Of a stretch of DNA of 64,000 nt, positions 26,825-34,806 are shown piece after piece. The stretch lies in the NCBI GenBank assembly GCA_002418835.1, contig DIEX01000031.1, positions 383,773-447,772 of the forward strand, read 5' to 3'. Each line of letters starts with the position of its first letter. Positions within the stretch are counted from its first letter, which is position 1. The notes under the pieces are model-generated. The model saw only the letters and a program-made list of their open reading frames with translations, ran no database searches and was not told where the DNA came from. This DNA is from Spirochaetia bacterium UBA5763. Lineage in GTDB: Bacteria; Spirochaetota; UBA4802; UBA5550. The translations under genes were made by a program, and so were the position numbers.

Positions 26825-27125
26825 TAATTATCTTTGTTGTTCATTTGCCGGTATTTTATATTTCCTGAAAGTTGGGACTGTGTAATAATGCCGGTCAAAC
26901 CTCATGCCGCAGACTTTATATGCAAAAATTAAAAAGTGTTACTGGCAGGTAAAATCGATACTCCCTGTGTAGTTATCTCTGAATTCTTATTGACATAAGG
27001 TTGTCAAACTCTATAGCATATAGCTAAATACGCGGCAAAATCTCTGTTTTATGGAATAATAATCGAAACTTTGGTGTATTATTAGTGCGGGAAAAATGCT
27101 GCTGATTAAAGGAGGAATGATTTAT
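26825..27125. other. Intergenic region upstream of the TAXI transporter
   Basis: About 300 bases with no credible gene. The supported content is the promoter and palindrome at 26990-27017 and an AAAGGAGG ribosome site at its right edge. Confidence 0.55.
26990..27017 (+). promoter_or_regulatory. Promoter with embedded palindromic operator, TAXI-TRAP operon
   Basis: TTGACA (26990-26995) with TATAGC (27012-27017) after 16 bases forms a plausible promoter about 110 bases before the first ATG. TTGACA also forms one arm of the inverted repeat TTGACA-N6-TGTCAA (26990-27007), so a repressor dimer could bind over the -35 box. No regulator gene is adjacent. Confidence 0.45.
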
Positions 27126-28085
27126 ATGAAAAAGAGTCTTATAGTCGTATCAGTTATCCTGCTCCTGGTTTCTCTGGTGATTTCAGGATGCGGTAAAAAA
27201 TCAGGAAAAAATCTTATACTTGCAACAGGCGGCACTTCAGGAACTTACTATCCCTATGGTGGAGCACTGGCTCAGATATTCAACACAAAAGTTCAGGATA
27301 TGAATGTTACAGCCCAGTCAACAGGTGCTTCAAGTGAAAACCTGAGGCTTGTAGGAAAAGATGAAGCTGATCTCGCAATTGTTCAGAATGATGTAATGGA
27401 TTACGCTTATAATGGCACAAAACTTTTCCAGGGGCAGCAGATCAAAGGTATCAGTACCATAGCCACCCTTTATCGTGAAGTTGTTCAGATAGCAGTAAAT
27501 CCCGACTCGAAAATCAATACTATTGCTGAGATGAAAGGGAAAAAAATTTCAGTAGGAGATGCGGGAAGTGGAGTTGAAGCTAATGCTATGCAGATACTTG
27601 CTGCTGCGGGCCTTACATTTGATGATCTTAAAACAAGCCATCTCTCCTTTAAAGAATCCGGAAACGCTTACCAGGATAAGCAGCTTGACGGATTTTTTGT
27701 AACAGCAGGTATACCCAATGCCGCTATCCAGGAGATCACTGCTCTTCAGAAAATAAAGATGCTTTCACTTGATGCAGCAACTGTTGATAAACTTGTAAAA
27801 GAGTATCCTTTCTATACTCCGTATATTATTAAAAAAGAGATCTACAAAGGTATGACAGCTGACGCACAGACAGTAGCTGTTAAAGCAACACTCATAGTTC
27901 GTGATGATCTTGATGAGGCAGTTGTTTACAGCCTGACTAAAGCTCTTTTTGAAAACAAAGATGAACTTGCGAAAGCTCATGCAAAAGGGGGCGAGCTTGA
28001 TATAAATGAAGCGGTAAAAGGTGTTTCAGTTCCGCTTCATCCGGGGGCAAAGAAATACTTTGTTGAAAAAGGGATTATAAAATAA
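27126..28085 (+). CDS. TAXI-family TRAP transporter substrate-binding lipoprotein
   Basis: A 319-residue solute-binding protein. Lipoprotein signal 'MKKSLIVVSVILLLVSLVIS' with lipobox ISGC, then the TAXI-family hallmark 'LATGGTSGTYYPYGGALAQI' starting about 20 residues into the mature protein. Also typical are 'AQSTGASSENLRLV' and 'MKGKKISVGDAGSGVEANA'. TAXI proteins are the receptors of a TRAP subclass, with few known ligands (glutamate-like or other dicarboxylates). The longest frame begins 30 bases earlier; the ATG at 27126 has GGAGG nine bases upstream. DUF1850 and fused TRAP permease genes follow. Confidence 0.92.
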   Translation: MKKSLIVVSVILLLVSLVISGCGKKSGKNLILATGGTSGTYYPYGGALAQIFNTKVQDMNVTAQSTGASSENLRLVGKDEADLAIVQNDVMDYAYNGTKLFQGQQIKGISTIATLYREVVQIAVNPDSKINTIAEMKGKKISVGDAGSGVEANAMQILAAAGLTFDDLKTSHLSFKESGNAYQDKQLDGFFVTAGIPNAAIQEITALQKIKMLSLDAATVDKLVKEYPFYTPYIIKKEIYKGMTADAQTVAVKATLIVRDDLDEAVVYSLTKALFENKDELAKAHAKGGELDINEAVKGVSVPLHPGAKKYFVEKGIIK

Positions 28086-28126
28086 ACTTTCCCTTTTTAT
28101 TTCATAATTTTTCCGGGATTAAATAT

Positions 28127-28651
28127 ATGCCGGGTGATTCATTTTTTACCCGGCATATAAGATTATTCACTTCGTCTATTGCTGCCGTTATTTTTGCCGT
28201 TCTGCTTTTTCTCCCCATCTTTAAAGGGGTAACAATTACGGATTATAAGACGGGGCGTCTGCTGTATTATCATGACGCGGCACCCGGGGATTTATTCAGT
28301 GTGCATTATATACATTCGGTGAATAAAAGCCCTGTGGAGGATTTCTTTGTCATCAGCAGTAATAATGAATTAATTCTGGAAAAAACTGTTTTTAAATCAT
28401 TCGGCGCCGGTGTTCCTGCTTCTTCAGGTGATGGCGGCGAATTCAAAGTTTATAACGACAGAATCGAAGTTACAGGGATAAACAGAAGAATTGATAATTT
28501 TCTTCTGTTTGTCGGTGTAACTGCTGACCACAGGTTTAAGATCGCGCAGGATGACTTTTATCTCCGCAGCATAAGCCTGCCGCAGAGAAATCTTGTAATC
28601 AGGGTGGATAGAATCTCTTTAGTCAGTTTAATTAAACTCCGGCAATTATAA
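28127..28651 (+). CDS. DUF1850 protein of a TAXI-TRAP operon
   Basis: A 174-residue protein with one N-terminal membrane helix (about residues 14-34). It then has a small extracytoplasmic domain containing 'FSVHYIHSVNKSPVEDFF' and 'FGAGVPASSGDGGEFKV', both characteristic of DUF1850. DUF1850 genes are commonly found between the TAXI receptor and the fused permease, as here, and are thought to be accessory parts of the transporter. Mechanistic role unknown. Ribosome site weak. Confidence 0.82.
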   Translation: MPGDSFFTRHIRLFTSSIAAVIFAVLLFLPIFKGVTITDYKTGRLLYYHDAAPGDLFSVHYIHSVNKSPVEDFFVISSNNELILEKTVFKSFGAGVPASSGDGGEFKVYNDRIEVTGINRRIDNFLLFVGVTADHRFKIAQDDFYLRSISLPQRNLVIRVDRISLVSLIKLRQL

Positions 28652-28728
28652 TAAATACAGTATTACTCCGCCAGGTTATAACAATAACAGGGGGGACTCA
28701 TTATTCATTTATTCAGAGAAGGTCATAT

Positions 28729-30696
28729 ATGTCCAGACATCATTCTGCAACGCATGATTCAGCCCATGAACCTATCAGTATGGAAAAGATCCAGGAGGTT
28801 ATGGGGAAATATGATAAAGAATCTTTTTACAGAAAGCTCGGAGGTAAATGGGGGTTTTTAATCGCATCAATTGCTGTTATTTTCTCTCTATTCCAGTTGT
28901 ACACTGCTGCCTTTGGTATGCTTCCTGCTCAGCTTCAGAGATCTGTACACCTGAGCTTTGTTATACTTCTTGTTTTTCTTCTTTACCCGGCTCATAAAGG
29001 TAAAATTCATAAAATTACAATTTCTGATTTAATAATCGCCGCAGCCGGTGTATCATCAACAGGATATATAGTCTGGAACTACCGTGAACTGATTTCAAGA
29101 GCAGGCGCATTTAACACAATTGATGTTGTTGTAGGTGCAGTGGGCATTATTGTCGTCATGGAGGCCTGCCGCCGGGTTGTGGGTCTTCCGATGCTTATTA
29201 TTGCAACGGTTTTTATAGTTTATGCATATTTTGGTGCTTACATGCCGGGATTTTTAAATCACAGGGGATATTCAGCTGAAAGGATAATTACTCATCTCTG
29301 GTTTACTACGGAAGGTATTCTCGGTGTTCCTCTTGGCGTCTGTTCAACTTTTATTTTTCTGTTTATTCTTTTCGGAGCTTTCATGGAACAGACCGGTATT
29401 GCAACGCTGTTCATTGATCTTGCAAATGCTGTTGCAGGCTTTGCTGCCGGCGGGCCTGCAAAAGTTGCAGTACTGACAAGCGCCCTCGAGGGTACAGTTT
29501 CAGGAAGTTCTGTTTCCAATACTGTGGGTTCAGGGAGCTTCACCATCCCAATGATGAAAAAACTCGGGTATAGCAGGGAATTCGCCGCAGCAGTTGAGGC
29601 TGCTGCATCAACTGGGGGGCAGCTTATGCCCCCTATCATGGGAGCTGCGGCTTTTCTGATGGCGGAAGCTCTCGGAATGCCGTATCTGGATGTCGCTGTT
29701 GCTGCTATAATCCCCGCAGCTCTCTATTTCGCCGGTATATGGATAATGGTTCACCTTGAAGCAAAAAAAACGGGACTCCGCGGGATGAGCAATGATGAAC
29801 TGCCGAAGTTCAAGGATGTTATGGCTGAAAGGGGGCATCTCTTTGTCCCCCTTATTGCAATCATTTATTTCCTGGTTGAGGGATCGACTCCTGTGAAAGC
29901 TGCATTTTACGGAATCATCTTTTCTATCATAGCTTCATTTATACGTAAAAATACAAGGTTAACATTCCCGAAATTCATTGAAGCTCTTCAGTCCGGTGCA
30001 AAGAGTGTTCTGGGAGTTGCAGTGGCATGTGGTATCGCGGGTATTATTGTGGGGGTCGTAACTCTTACTGGTCTGGGGCTTAAAATGGCATCAGGCCTTC
30101 TCCTTTTTTCAGGGGGAGTAAAGTACCTTACACTTTTTTTCGCAATGCTCGCGTCACTTATTCTCGGGATGGGGGTCCCTACAACTGCGAATTATTTAAT
30201 AACATCAACAATTATGGCTCCGGCTGTAATACAGCTCGGTATTCCTGCTCTTGCAGCGCATATGTTTGTTTTTTATTTCGGTATAGTCGCTGATATAACA
30301 CCGCCGGTTGCCCTGGCAGCTTATGCCGGTTCAGCTATTGCAGGGGGTAATCCATTAAGAACCGGGATCACTGCTGTTAAACTTGCAATTGCAGCTTTCA
30401 TTATTCCGTATATTTTTGTCAACAGCCCTGTTCTGCTCCTCATTGATGCGAGTATTGTTCAGATTGTTGCAATTACAATCACATCACTCATAGGCATGGT
30501 CGGCGTGGGGGCTGCTCTTGAGGGATTTTATTTTTTAATTATGAACCCTGTTGAGCGAATTATTATATTGACCGGCGGCATTATGCTTATTGATCCGGGA
30601 TTGTATACTGATATCACAGGGATTAGCCTTTTCTCTGCTGTTACTTTGTATCAGGTAATTAAAAAGAGAAAGGTACAGAATCACTTAAATGCGTAA
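28729..30696 (+). CDS. TRAP transporter fused permease (DctQ-DctM, 4TM/12TM)
   Basis: A 655-residue inner-membrane protein combining the small (DctQ-like, about residues 45-140) and large (DctM-like, from about 150) TRAP subunits. That fused 4TM/12TM form is usual with TAXI receptors. The large domain has the conserved 'GTVSGSSVSNTVGSGSFTIP' and 'ASTGGQLMPPIMGAAAFLMA' and, in the second half, 'ILGMGVPTTANYLITSTIMA'. It carries out ion-driven uptake of the solute delivered by the binding protein. Its last 16 bases overlap the end of the convergent methyltransferase gene. Confidence 0.92.
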   Translation: MSRHHSATHDSAHEPISMEKIQEVMGKYDKESFYRKLGGKWGFLIASIAVIFSLFQLYTAAFGMLPAQLQRSVHLSFVILLVFLLYPAHKGKIHKITISDLIIAAAGVSSTGYIVWNYRELISRAGAFNTIDVVVGAVGIIVVMEACRRVVGLPMLIIATVFIVYAYFGAYMPGFLNHRGYSAERIITHLWFTTEGILGVPLGVCSTFIFLFILFGAFMEQTGIATLFIDLANAVAGFAAGGPAKVAVLTSALEGTVSGSSVSNTVGSGSFTIPMMKKLGYSREFAAAVEAAASTGGQLMPPIMGAAAFLMAEALGMPYLDVAVAAIIPAALYFAGIWIMVHLEAKKTGLRGMSNDELPKFKDVMAERGHLFVPLIAIIYFLVEGSTPVKAAFYGIIFSIIASFIRKNTRLTFPKFIEALQSGAKSVLGVAVACGIAGIIVGVVTLTGLGLKMASGLLLFSGGVKYLTLFFAMLASLILGMGVPTTANYLITSTIMAPAVIQLGIPALAAHMFVFYFGIVADITPPVALAAYAGSAIAGGNPLRTGITAVKLAIAAFIIPYIFVNSPVLLLIDASIVQIVAITITSLIGMVGVGAALEGFYFLIMNPVERIIILTGGIMLIDPGLYTDITGISLFSAVTLYQVIKKRKVQNHLNA

Positions 30697-31562
30697 ACCA
30701 CCATAGAACTTGTGAGAGCAAAATCACCGAAGTGTATTTTGCTCTTCAGGTGATATGAGGCAATCCTCAGCCATGCTTTATAGTCGGATAGATTTCTGAA
30801 GCTCCCCCTTGATTTAAGCAACTTCGGCAGCAGCCCGAATTCTACCGGCTGGAATACTTTCACTTCCCTGAATCCGCTGTTTTTCAGCAGCATTATCAGA
30901 TTTCTTCTGCTGAAATATGAAAGATGCCCCGGCATGTAGTATTCGTAATCCCGGCCGAGATCTTTTGCCTGCTTTCCGTTCATGTTTGCTGTCTGTATCA
31001 GCAGCAGTCCACCCTCAGCCATCAGCCTGTAACATTCTCTTATGGCTGAGACCGGGTCATCAAGGTGTTCAATCAGTTCAATCATCGTAATTACAGAAAA
31101 ACTTTTTTCCTTGAAGGGGTTGTCTTCCAGGGTTCCGCAGTGAATCCTCTCACCAAAAAGTTCTTTAACATGAGCGCATGAATACTCAGACATCTCTATT
31201 CCATAGGGTGTATAATACTTTGAGGCTGCTTCAAGAAATCCTCCGAAGGAACATCCTACATCGAGAAAATTCCCCGATTTTATATATTTATGAATTACTT
31301 TAACTCTGCTGTCCCAGACATAGCCTGAATATTTTTTAATGCTTCTTTCGTCTATATATGAATAATCGGCTTTACCGTTATAGTAATCCTGTGAGTAGAA
31401 ACTTTTAATTGTGTTGTCATCAAAAAGCGGATTCATGAAAATAAAGCCGCATGACATGCAAACGTCTGTGTTAAAATGGAGAGAGTATCGCTCGATCCTG
31501 TATTTCTCTTTAATATCAGCGCTTCCGCACAAAGGGCAGCACTCTCTTTTTTCTCTGTACAT
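30681..31562 (-). CDS. SAM-dependent methyltransferase with N-terminal zinc ribbon
   Basis: A 293-residue class I methyltransferase (Methyltransf_23-like). The N-terminal Cys motifs CCPLCG and CMSCGFIF form a small zinc ribbon. Next comes the family's 'FYSQDYYNGKADYSY', the SAM motif I 'FLDVGCSFGGFLEAA' and 'SVITMIELIEHLDDP'. This architecture is frequent in methyltransferases that modify sugars or lipid-linked intermediates in envelope or secondary metabolism, but no substrate can be named. The longest frame uses a TTG (31589); the ATG at 31562 has GAGG nine bases before it and is preferred. It is monocistronic and convergent with the TRAP permease gene. Confidence 0.82.
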   Translation of the reverse strand: MYREKRECCPLCGSADIKEKYRIERYSLHFNTDVCMSCGFIFMNPLFDDNTIKSFYSQDYYNGKADYSYIDERSIKKYSGYVWDSRVKVIHKYIKSGNFLDVGCSFGGFLEAASKYYTPYGIEMSEYSCAHVKELFGERIHCGTLEDNPFKEKSFSVITMIELIEHLDDPVSAIRECYRLMAEGGLLLIQTANMNGKQAKDLGRDYEYYMPGHLSYFSRRNLIMLLKNSGFREVKVFQPVEFGLLPKLLKSRGSFRNLSDYKAWLRIASYHLKSKIHFGDFALTSSMVVYAFK

Positions 31563-31718
31563 CCGTAAGAACCTCGTGTTATGATTCAAAATGCTGATAC
31601 ACTTTAAGTCAATTAAAATAGACTTTTTTTTATTTACATAAAGAGGCAGGCATGTCTAATTGAAAGGTGTGCGGTATAAATCAGATCTTCAGCCGGTAAA
31701 AAACAGCTTTAACAGGGT

Positions 31719-32408
31719 ATGATGAATAAAAATAAGGTGTTAAGTCCCAGGAGGATTCAGAGAGTCTATGTTATTGATAATCAGCCTCTCTACAGGCTCG
31801 GGTTTGTTCAGATTCTGTCAAAAAGCGGTTTTTTTGAAGTCTGCCTTGAGGCTGACAGTTATGTTTTTGATAAAGAGGAGCTCGCATGGATTAATCCTGA
31901 TATTATTGTAATGGACTTGATTTATGACGGCAGAAGCCCATTCGATTTCATTAATTGGGTGCATGATAATTATCCCTCTATACCTATACTGGTTTTGTCG
32001 ATGTCAGATGAAAAAATCTATGCTGAAAGAGCTTTGAAAACCGGGGCAACAGGCTATATAATGAAAAATGCCGACAGCGGCAGTGTGCTTGCAGCGCTTA
32101 AATCAGTTGCAAAGAATGAACTTTATGTAAGCAGCAGTATATCGTCTCAAATACTTGTTAAATATGTCGGCGGTGCTGAGAAAATTAATCTTGAACCCAC
32201 TTCTGTGCTCACTGACAGAGAGCTTGAGGTATTCGCACTCGTGGGTGGAGGAATGAACTCCCGTGAGATCTCCCGCGTACTGAATATAAGCATTAAAACT
32301 GTTGATAACCATAAGACTTCCATCAGGGAAAAACTATCTCTGAAAAATCATATTGAACTTTCCCAGAAAGCCGCACTATGGCAGGATAAGGCAGGTACAT
32401 GGCGATGA
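31719..32408 (+). CDS. NarL/LuxR-family response regulator (orphan)
   Basis: A 229-residue regulator. The receiver (about residues 14-135) has Asp20, phospho-acceptor Asp66 in 'IIVMDLIYD' and the Lys in 'GYIMKNAD'. The DNA-binding domain (about 165-225) shows the LuxR pattern 'LTDRELEVFALVGGGMNSRE' and 'LNISIKTVDNHKTSIREKL'. Only one residue of the usual acidic pair is acidic (Asp20-Asn21). No kinase gene is adjacent. A TTTACA-N16-TCTAAT promoter-like pair (31633-31660) lies upstream. The stop overlaps the start of the HAD phosphatase gene. Confidence 0.88.
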   Translation: MMNKNKVLSPRRIQRVYVIDNQPLYRLGFVQILSKSGFFEVCLEADSYVFDKEELAWINPDIIVMDLIYDGRSPFDFINWVHDNYPSIPILVLSMSDEKIYAERALKTGATGYIMKNADSGSVLAALKSVAKNELYVSSSISSQILVKYVGGAEKINLEPTSVLTDRELEVFALVGGGMNSREISRVLNISIKTVDNHKTSIREKLSLKNHIELSQKAALWQDKAGTWR

Positions 32409-33052
32409 AACGTTTTAAGCATATTATATTTGATCTGGATGGGACTCTAACAGATCCCGCAGTAGGAATAACCAGATCAATCCAGTATGCTCTCGCAAAA
32501 TACGGGAAAACCGAAAAGACCGTGGAGCTTTATAAATGCATAGGCCCTCCTTTGCGTGATTCTTTCTGTAATTATTTCGGATTTACAAAAGAAACGGCGG
32601 AGGAGGCTGTTTTGTATTACAGGGAATACTTTTCAGAACATGGCATATTCGAGAATGAAGTTTATTCCGGCATTCCTGAACTTCTTGCCGATCTTAAAAC
32701 TGATAACAGAAAAATATATCTCGCCACTACAAAACCGGTTGTTTATGCGGAGAGGATACTCCGTCATTTTAACCTCTATGATTATTTTACCGCAGTTTCC
32801 GGGAGTAATCTTGATGGTACAAATGGAGCTAAAAGTGAACTAATAGCCGGAATAATCAGGAATTATGGGATAAATGAACCTGTTTCGGCTGTTATGATCG
32901 GGGACAGAAAGTATGACATCGAAGGTGCAAAAGTTAACGGTGTATCTTCTATCGGCGTAGAATATGGATATGGCGAGCCTGGTGAACTTGCTGAATCTAA
33001 GCCTGATTTTATAGCTGGAACAGTCCCGGAACTCGTAACAATCCTGTTTTAG
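32405..33052 (+). CDS. HAD-superfamily phosphatase, phosphoglycolate-phosphatase-like
   Basis: A 215-residue HAD hydrolase. Motif I is 'IIFDLDGTLTDP' with the nucleophile Asp and the general acid two residues on, motif II is 'LATTKP', and motif III/IV is 'KSELI' with 'MIGDRKYDIEGA'. The alpha-helical cap between motifs I and II fits the Gph/PhnX subfamily. It is likely a housekeeping or salvage phosphatase acting on phosphoglycolate or sugar phosphates; specificity is not readable. The ATG at 32405 overlaps the regulator stop (ATGA) with AGG nine bases upstream; an ATG six bases earlier is also possible. Confidence 0.85.
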   Translation: MKRFKHIIFDLDGTLTDPAVGITRSIQYALAKYGKTEKTVELYKCIGPPLRDSFCNYFGFTKETAEEAVLYYREYFSEHGIFENEVYSGIPELLADLKTDNRKIYLATTKPVVYAERILRHFNLYDYFTAVSGSNLDGTNGAKSELIAGIIRNYGINEPVSAVMIGDRKYDIEGAKVNGVSSIGVEYGYGEPGELAESKPDFIAGTVPELVTILF

Positions 33053-33184
33053 ATTGATAACCCCCCTCAAATATTTATTAATTACATCAAAACCGGGTAT
33101 TAAAGCATTTAAAACCTGTTTTTTTAAAAAAAATCTTATGTCTCATAAAAAAGTGCTTATCAAATTCAAAATTCTACCGAATAC

Positions 33185-33190
33185 TATAAT
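33185..33190 (+). promoter_or_regulatory. Candidate -10 box of the flagellar operon
   Basis: A perfect TATAAT lies 26 bases before the flgB ATG and is followed by an AAAGGGGG ribosome site. The -35 region (around 33161-33167) is poor, so an activator or a different upstream element may be needed. No convincing sigma28 (GCCGATAA-type) promoter was found here. Confidence 0.45.
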
Positions 33191-33216
33191 ATAAAGGTTT
33201 AAAGGGGGATTCTCCG

Positions 33217-33648
33217 ATGTTTGACGGAAGCGGAATGATGAGCACAAATTACATTCTTGAAAAATCAATGGATGTTGAGTCACTCAGACGCAAAGTAATT
33301 GCTGATAATGTGGCAAATGTTGATGTTCCTCATTTTAAAAGAAGTGAAGTGAATTTTGAAAGCGAACTTAAAAGAGCCCTTTATCAGAATAAAGATGTAA
33401 ATGAAAACAGGCTCCCCTCAATAATAACGGATGAAAGACATATACCGTTCTTTGTTGACAGGGATATAAAATCAGTGTCTCCAAGGATAAATGTCGATTA
33501 TACCACATCGATGAGAAATGACGGGAATAACGTTGATATAGAGAAAGAGATGGTGGATTCCTCAAAGAATACAATGAGGTATAATGCTCTGGTTTCTGCG
33601 TTAAATCATAATTATAAAACTCTGAAGACTGTTTTAAGGACTGTTTAA
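33217..33648 (+). CDS. flgB: Flagellar basal-body rod protein FlgB
   Basis: A 143-residue proximal rod subunit of the periplasmic flagellum. It shows the rod-protein N-terminus 'VESLRRKVIADNVANVDVPH', with the conserved N-A-N-V, and a C-terminal helix 'NALVSALNHNYKTLKTVLRT', which pair in the assembled rod. It is exported by the flagellar type III apparatus, so no signal peptide is expected. It is the first gene of the operon, with a strong AAAGGGGG ribosome site, and is followed by flgC after 21 bases. Confidence 0.95.
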   Translation: MFDGSGMMSTNYILEKSMDVESLRRKVIADNVANVDVPHFKRSEVNFESELKRALYQNKDVNENRLPSIITDERHIPFFVDRDIKSVSPRINVDYTTSMRNDGNNVDIEKEMVDSSKNTMRYNALVSALNHNYKTLKTVLRTV

Positions 33649-33669
33649 GAGGGGATTGCGAGGTAAGTC

Positions 33670-34137
33670 ATGGGAATGTTTGACAGTTTTAATATATCAT
33701 CTACCGGTTTAACTGCTCAGAGGCTACGGATGGATGTTATAAGTGATAACATAGCAAATGCAACAACTACAAGAACTCCGGAAGGGGACGGGCCCTTTGT
33801 CAGAAAAAGAGCAATTTTTGCACCGGTAAATATCAGGCCTAAATACAAATCTCCTCTTGTTCCTGACAGAATTGACAGCGGAATCGGAAAAGGGGTCAGG
33901 GTAGTGAAGATAGAGAAAGACGCAAGTCCTTTAAGGCTTGTTTATGATCCGTCTCATCCGGACGCTATACAGACCGGCCCGGAGAAGGGGTATGTAAGGA
34001 TGCCTAATGTGAATGTCGTTACTGAAATGACAGATCTGATTTCGGCGTCAAGATCTTATGAGGCTAATGTAATGCTTGTTAATAATGCCAAAGGGATGTT
34101 TTCAAAGGCTCTTGAAATAGGCAGAACGGGCGCATAA
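33670..34137 (+). CDS. flgC: Flagellar basal-body rod protein FlgC
   Basis: A 155-residue proximal rod protein. It starts 'MGMFDSFNISSTGLTAQRLR' and continues with 'MDVISDNIANATTTRTPEGD', the standard FlgC N-terminus, and ends with 'ASRSYEANVMLVNNAKGMFS', the conserved C-terminal rod helix. The central part 'LRLVYDPSHPDAIQTGPEKG' is highly typical of FlgC. Ribosome site GAGG lies upstream. The next gene downstream is the 47-codon frame, not fliE directly. Confidence 0.95.
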   Translation: MGMFDSFNISSTGLTAQRLRMDVISDNIANATTTRTPEGDGPFVRKRAIFAPVNIRPKYKSPLVPDRIDSGIGKGVRVVKIEKDASPLRLVYDPSHPDAIQTGPEKGYVRMPNVNVVTEMTDLISASRSYEANVMLVNNAKGMFSKALEIGRTGA

Positions 34138-34151
34138 CAGGGAGGTGAATT

Positions 34152-34295
34152 ATGTTCAGAGAAAGAACCATGATGGAAGAAGTTAAAGTCACTCATGATT
34201 TATCTGGAAAAAACAGTGTAAAAAAGAGTGAAAAAATAGCGAAATTTGATGATGAGTATTTCATGAATCTCAGAATCGAAATAAAATACGCATAA
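34152..34295 (+). CDS. Small (47-residue) unannotated protein between flgC and fliE
   Basis: This short frame starts at an ATG with an excellent ribosome site (GGGAGGTGAATT, GGAGG seven bases upstream). It begins 14 bases after the flgC stop and ends in TAA 27 bases before fliE. The product starts MFRERTMMEEVKVTHDLSG and ends NLRIEIKYA. It is highly charged (many Lys/Glu), with no signal peptide and no membrane segment. In the usual spirochaete order fliE follows flgC directly, so this gene is an insertion or an overlooked conserved small gene. Ribosome site, spacing and position argue for translation; function unknown. Confidence 0.65.
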   Translation: MFRERTMMEEVKVTHDLSGKNSVKKSEKIAKFDDEYFMNLRIEIKYA

Positions 34296-34322
34296 CAGAA
34301 ATATATAGACAAGGGTGATAAA

Positions 34323-34646
34323 ATGATTAGCGGAATTTCAAATGGCAATATCGTACGAATGATTACTTCCGATCCGCTTCACAGTACTGGTGAAGCGCCG
34401 TTGAAACGGCCCTCTGATGATGTATCCGGATCTTTTGCGGATATGCTGAACAGTGCGGTTGCGAAAAGCAATGATTTGCAGGTGGACGCTGAGGGACTCA
34501 TGAAAAAGATGGTTATTGAGCCTGAGTCTGTAGATATTCACCAGGTAATGATTGCAACCCAGAAAGCTGAAATTGCACTGGGCCTCACTAAAGCCGTAAG
34601 AGACGGCGCCCTTAACGCATATAGAGAACTGATGAATCTCAGGTAA
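34323..34646 (+). CDS. fliE: Flagellar hook-basal body protein FliE
   Basis: A 107-residue protein that joins the MS ring to the proximal rod. The C-terminal half is diagnostic: 'SFADMLNSAVAKSNDLQVDA', then 'MIATQKAEIALGLTKAVRDG' and 'ALNAYRELMNLR'. The short variable N-terminus is normal. AAGGGTG precedes the ATG. The gene ends ten bases before a 32-base perfect palindrome, and a new promoter follows, so fliE is probably the last gene of the first transcriptional segment. Confidence 0.93.
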   Translation: MISGISNGNIVRMITSDPLHSTGEAPLKRPSDDVSGSFADMLNSAVAKSNDLQVDAEGLMKKMVIEPESVDIHQVMIATQKAEIALGLTKAVRDGALNAYRELMNLR

Positions 34647-34655
34647 AAACTGGAA

Positions 34656-34687
34656 ATCGGGTGTAAAAAAGCTTTTTTACACCCGAT
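34656..34687. terminator. 32-base perfect palindrome after fliE (hairpin, possible terminator or attenuator)
   Basis: ATCGGGTGTAAAAAAG is followed immediately by its exact reverse complement, 16 bases per arm. The inner AAAAAAGCTTTTTT means the hairpin would have an A/T-rich top and a G/C-rich base. There is no T-tract after the 3' arm, so it is not a classic terminator in either direction. It may slow polymerase, protect or process mRNA, or bind a protein. Confidence 0.6.
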
Positions 34688-34721
34688 CCTGACATTTAAA
34701 GGGAGTTTTTCAGGAAATTAA

Positions 34722-34749
34722 TTGACATTTTAAGTTAATGTTTTATAAA
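34722..34749 (+). promoter_or_regulatory. Internal promoter upstream of fliF
   Basis: TTGACA (34722-34727) with TATAAA (34744-34749) after 16 bases lies in the 160-base gap between fliE and fliF, after the palindrome. The expected start is near 34756, leaving a leader of about 50 bases that includes the GGAGG site of fliF. Confidence 0.6.
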
Positions 34750-34806
34750 AGTATATATTATGTCACATTAGTCAATTGAAACAATCCCCTGTTCCGGAGG
34801 CATGAA

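Noticed and set aside
26941..26990. Possible tRNA-like or riboswitch-like structure upstream of the TAXI gene
   Set aside because: No cloverleaf, T-loop sequence or conserved aptamer core could be assembled from this stretch.
33088..33127. Possible terminator after the HAD gene (AAACCGGGT ... AACCTGTTTTTTT)
   Set aside because: The stem has two mismatches and a long loop; only the T-tract is convincing.
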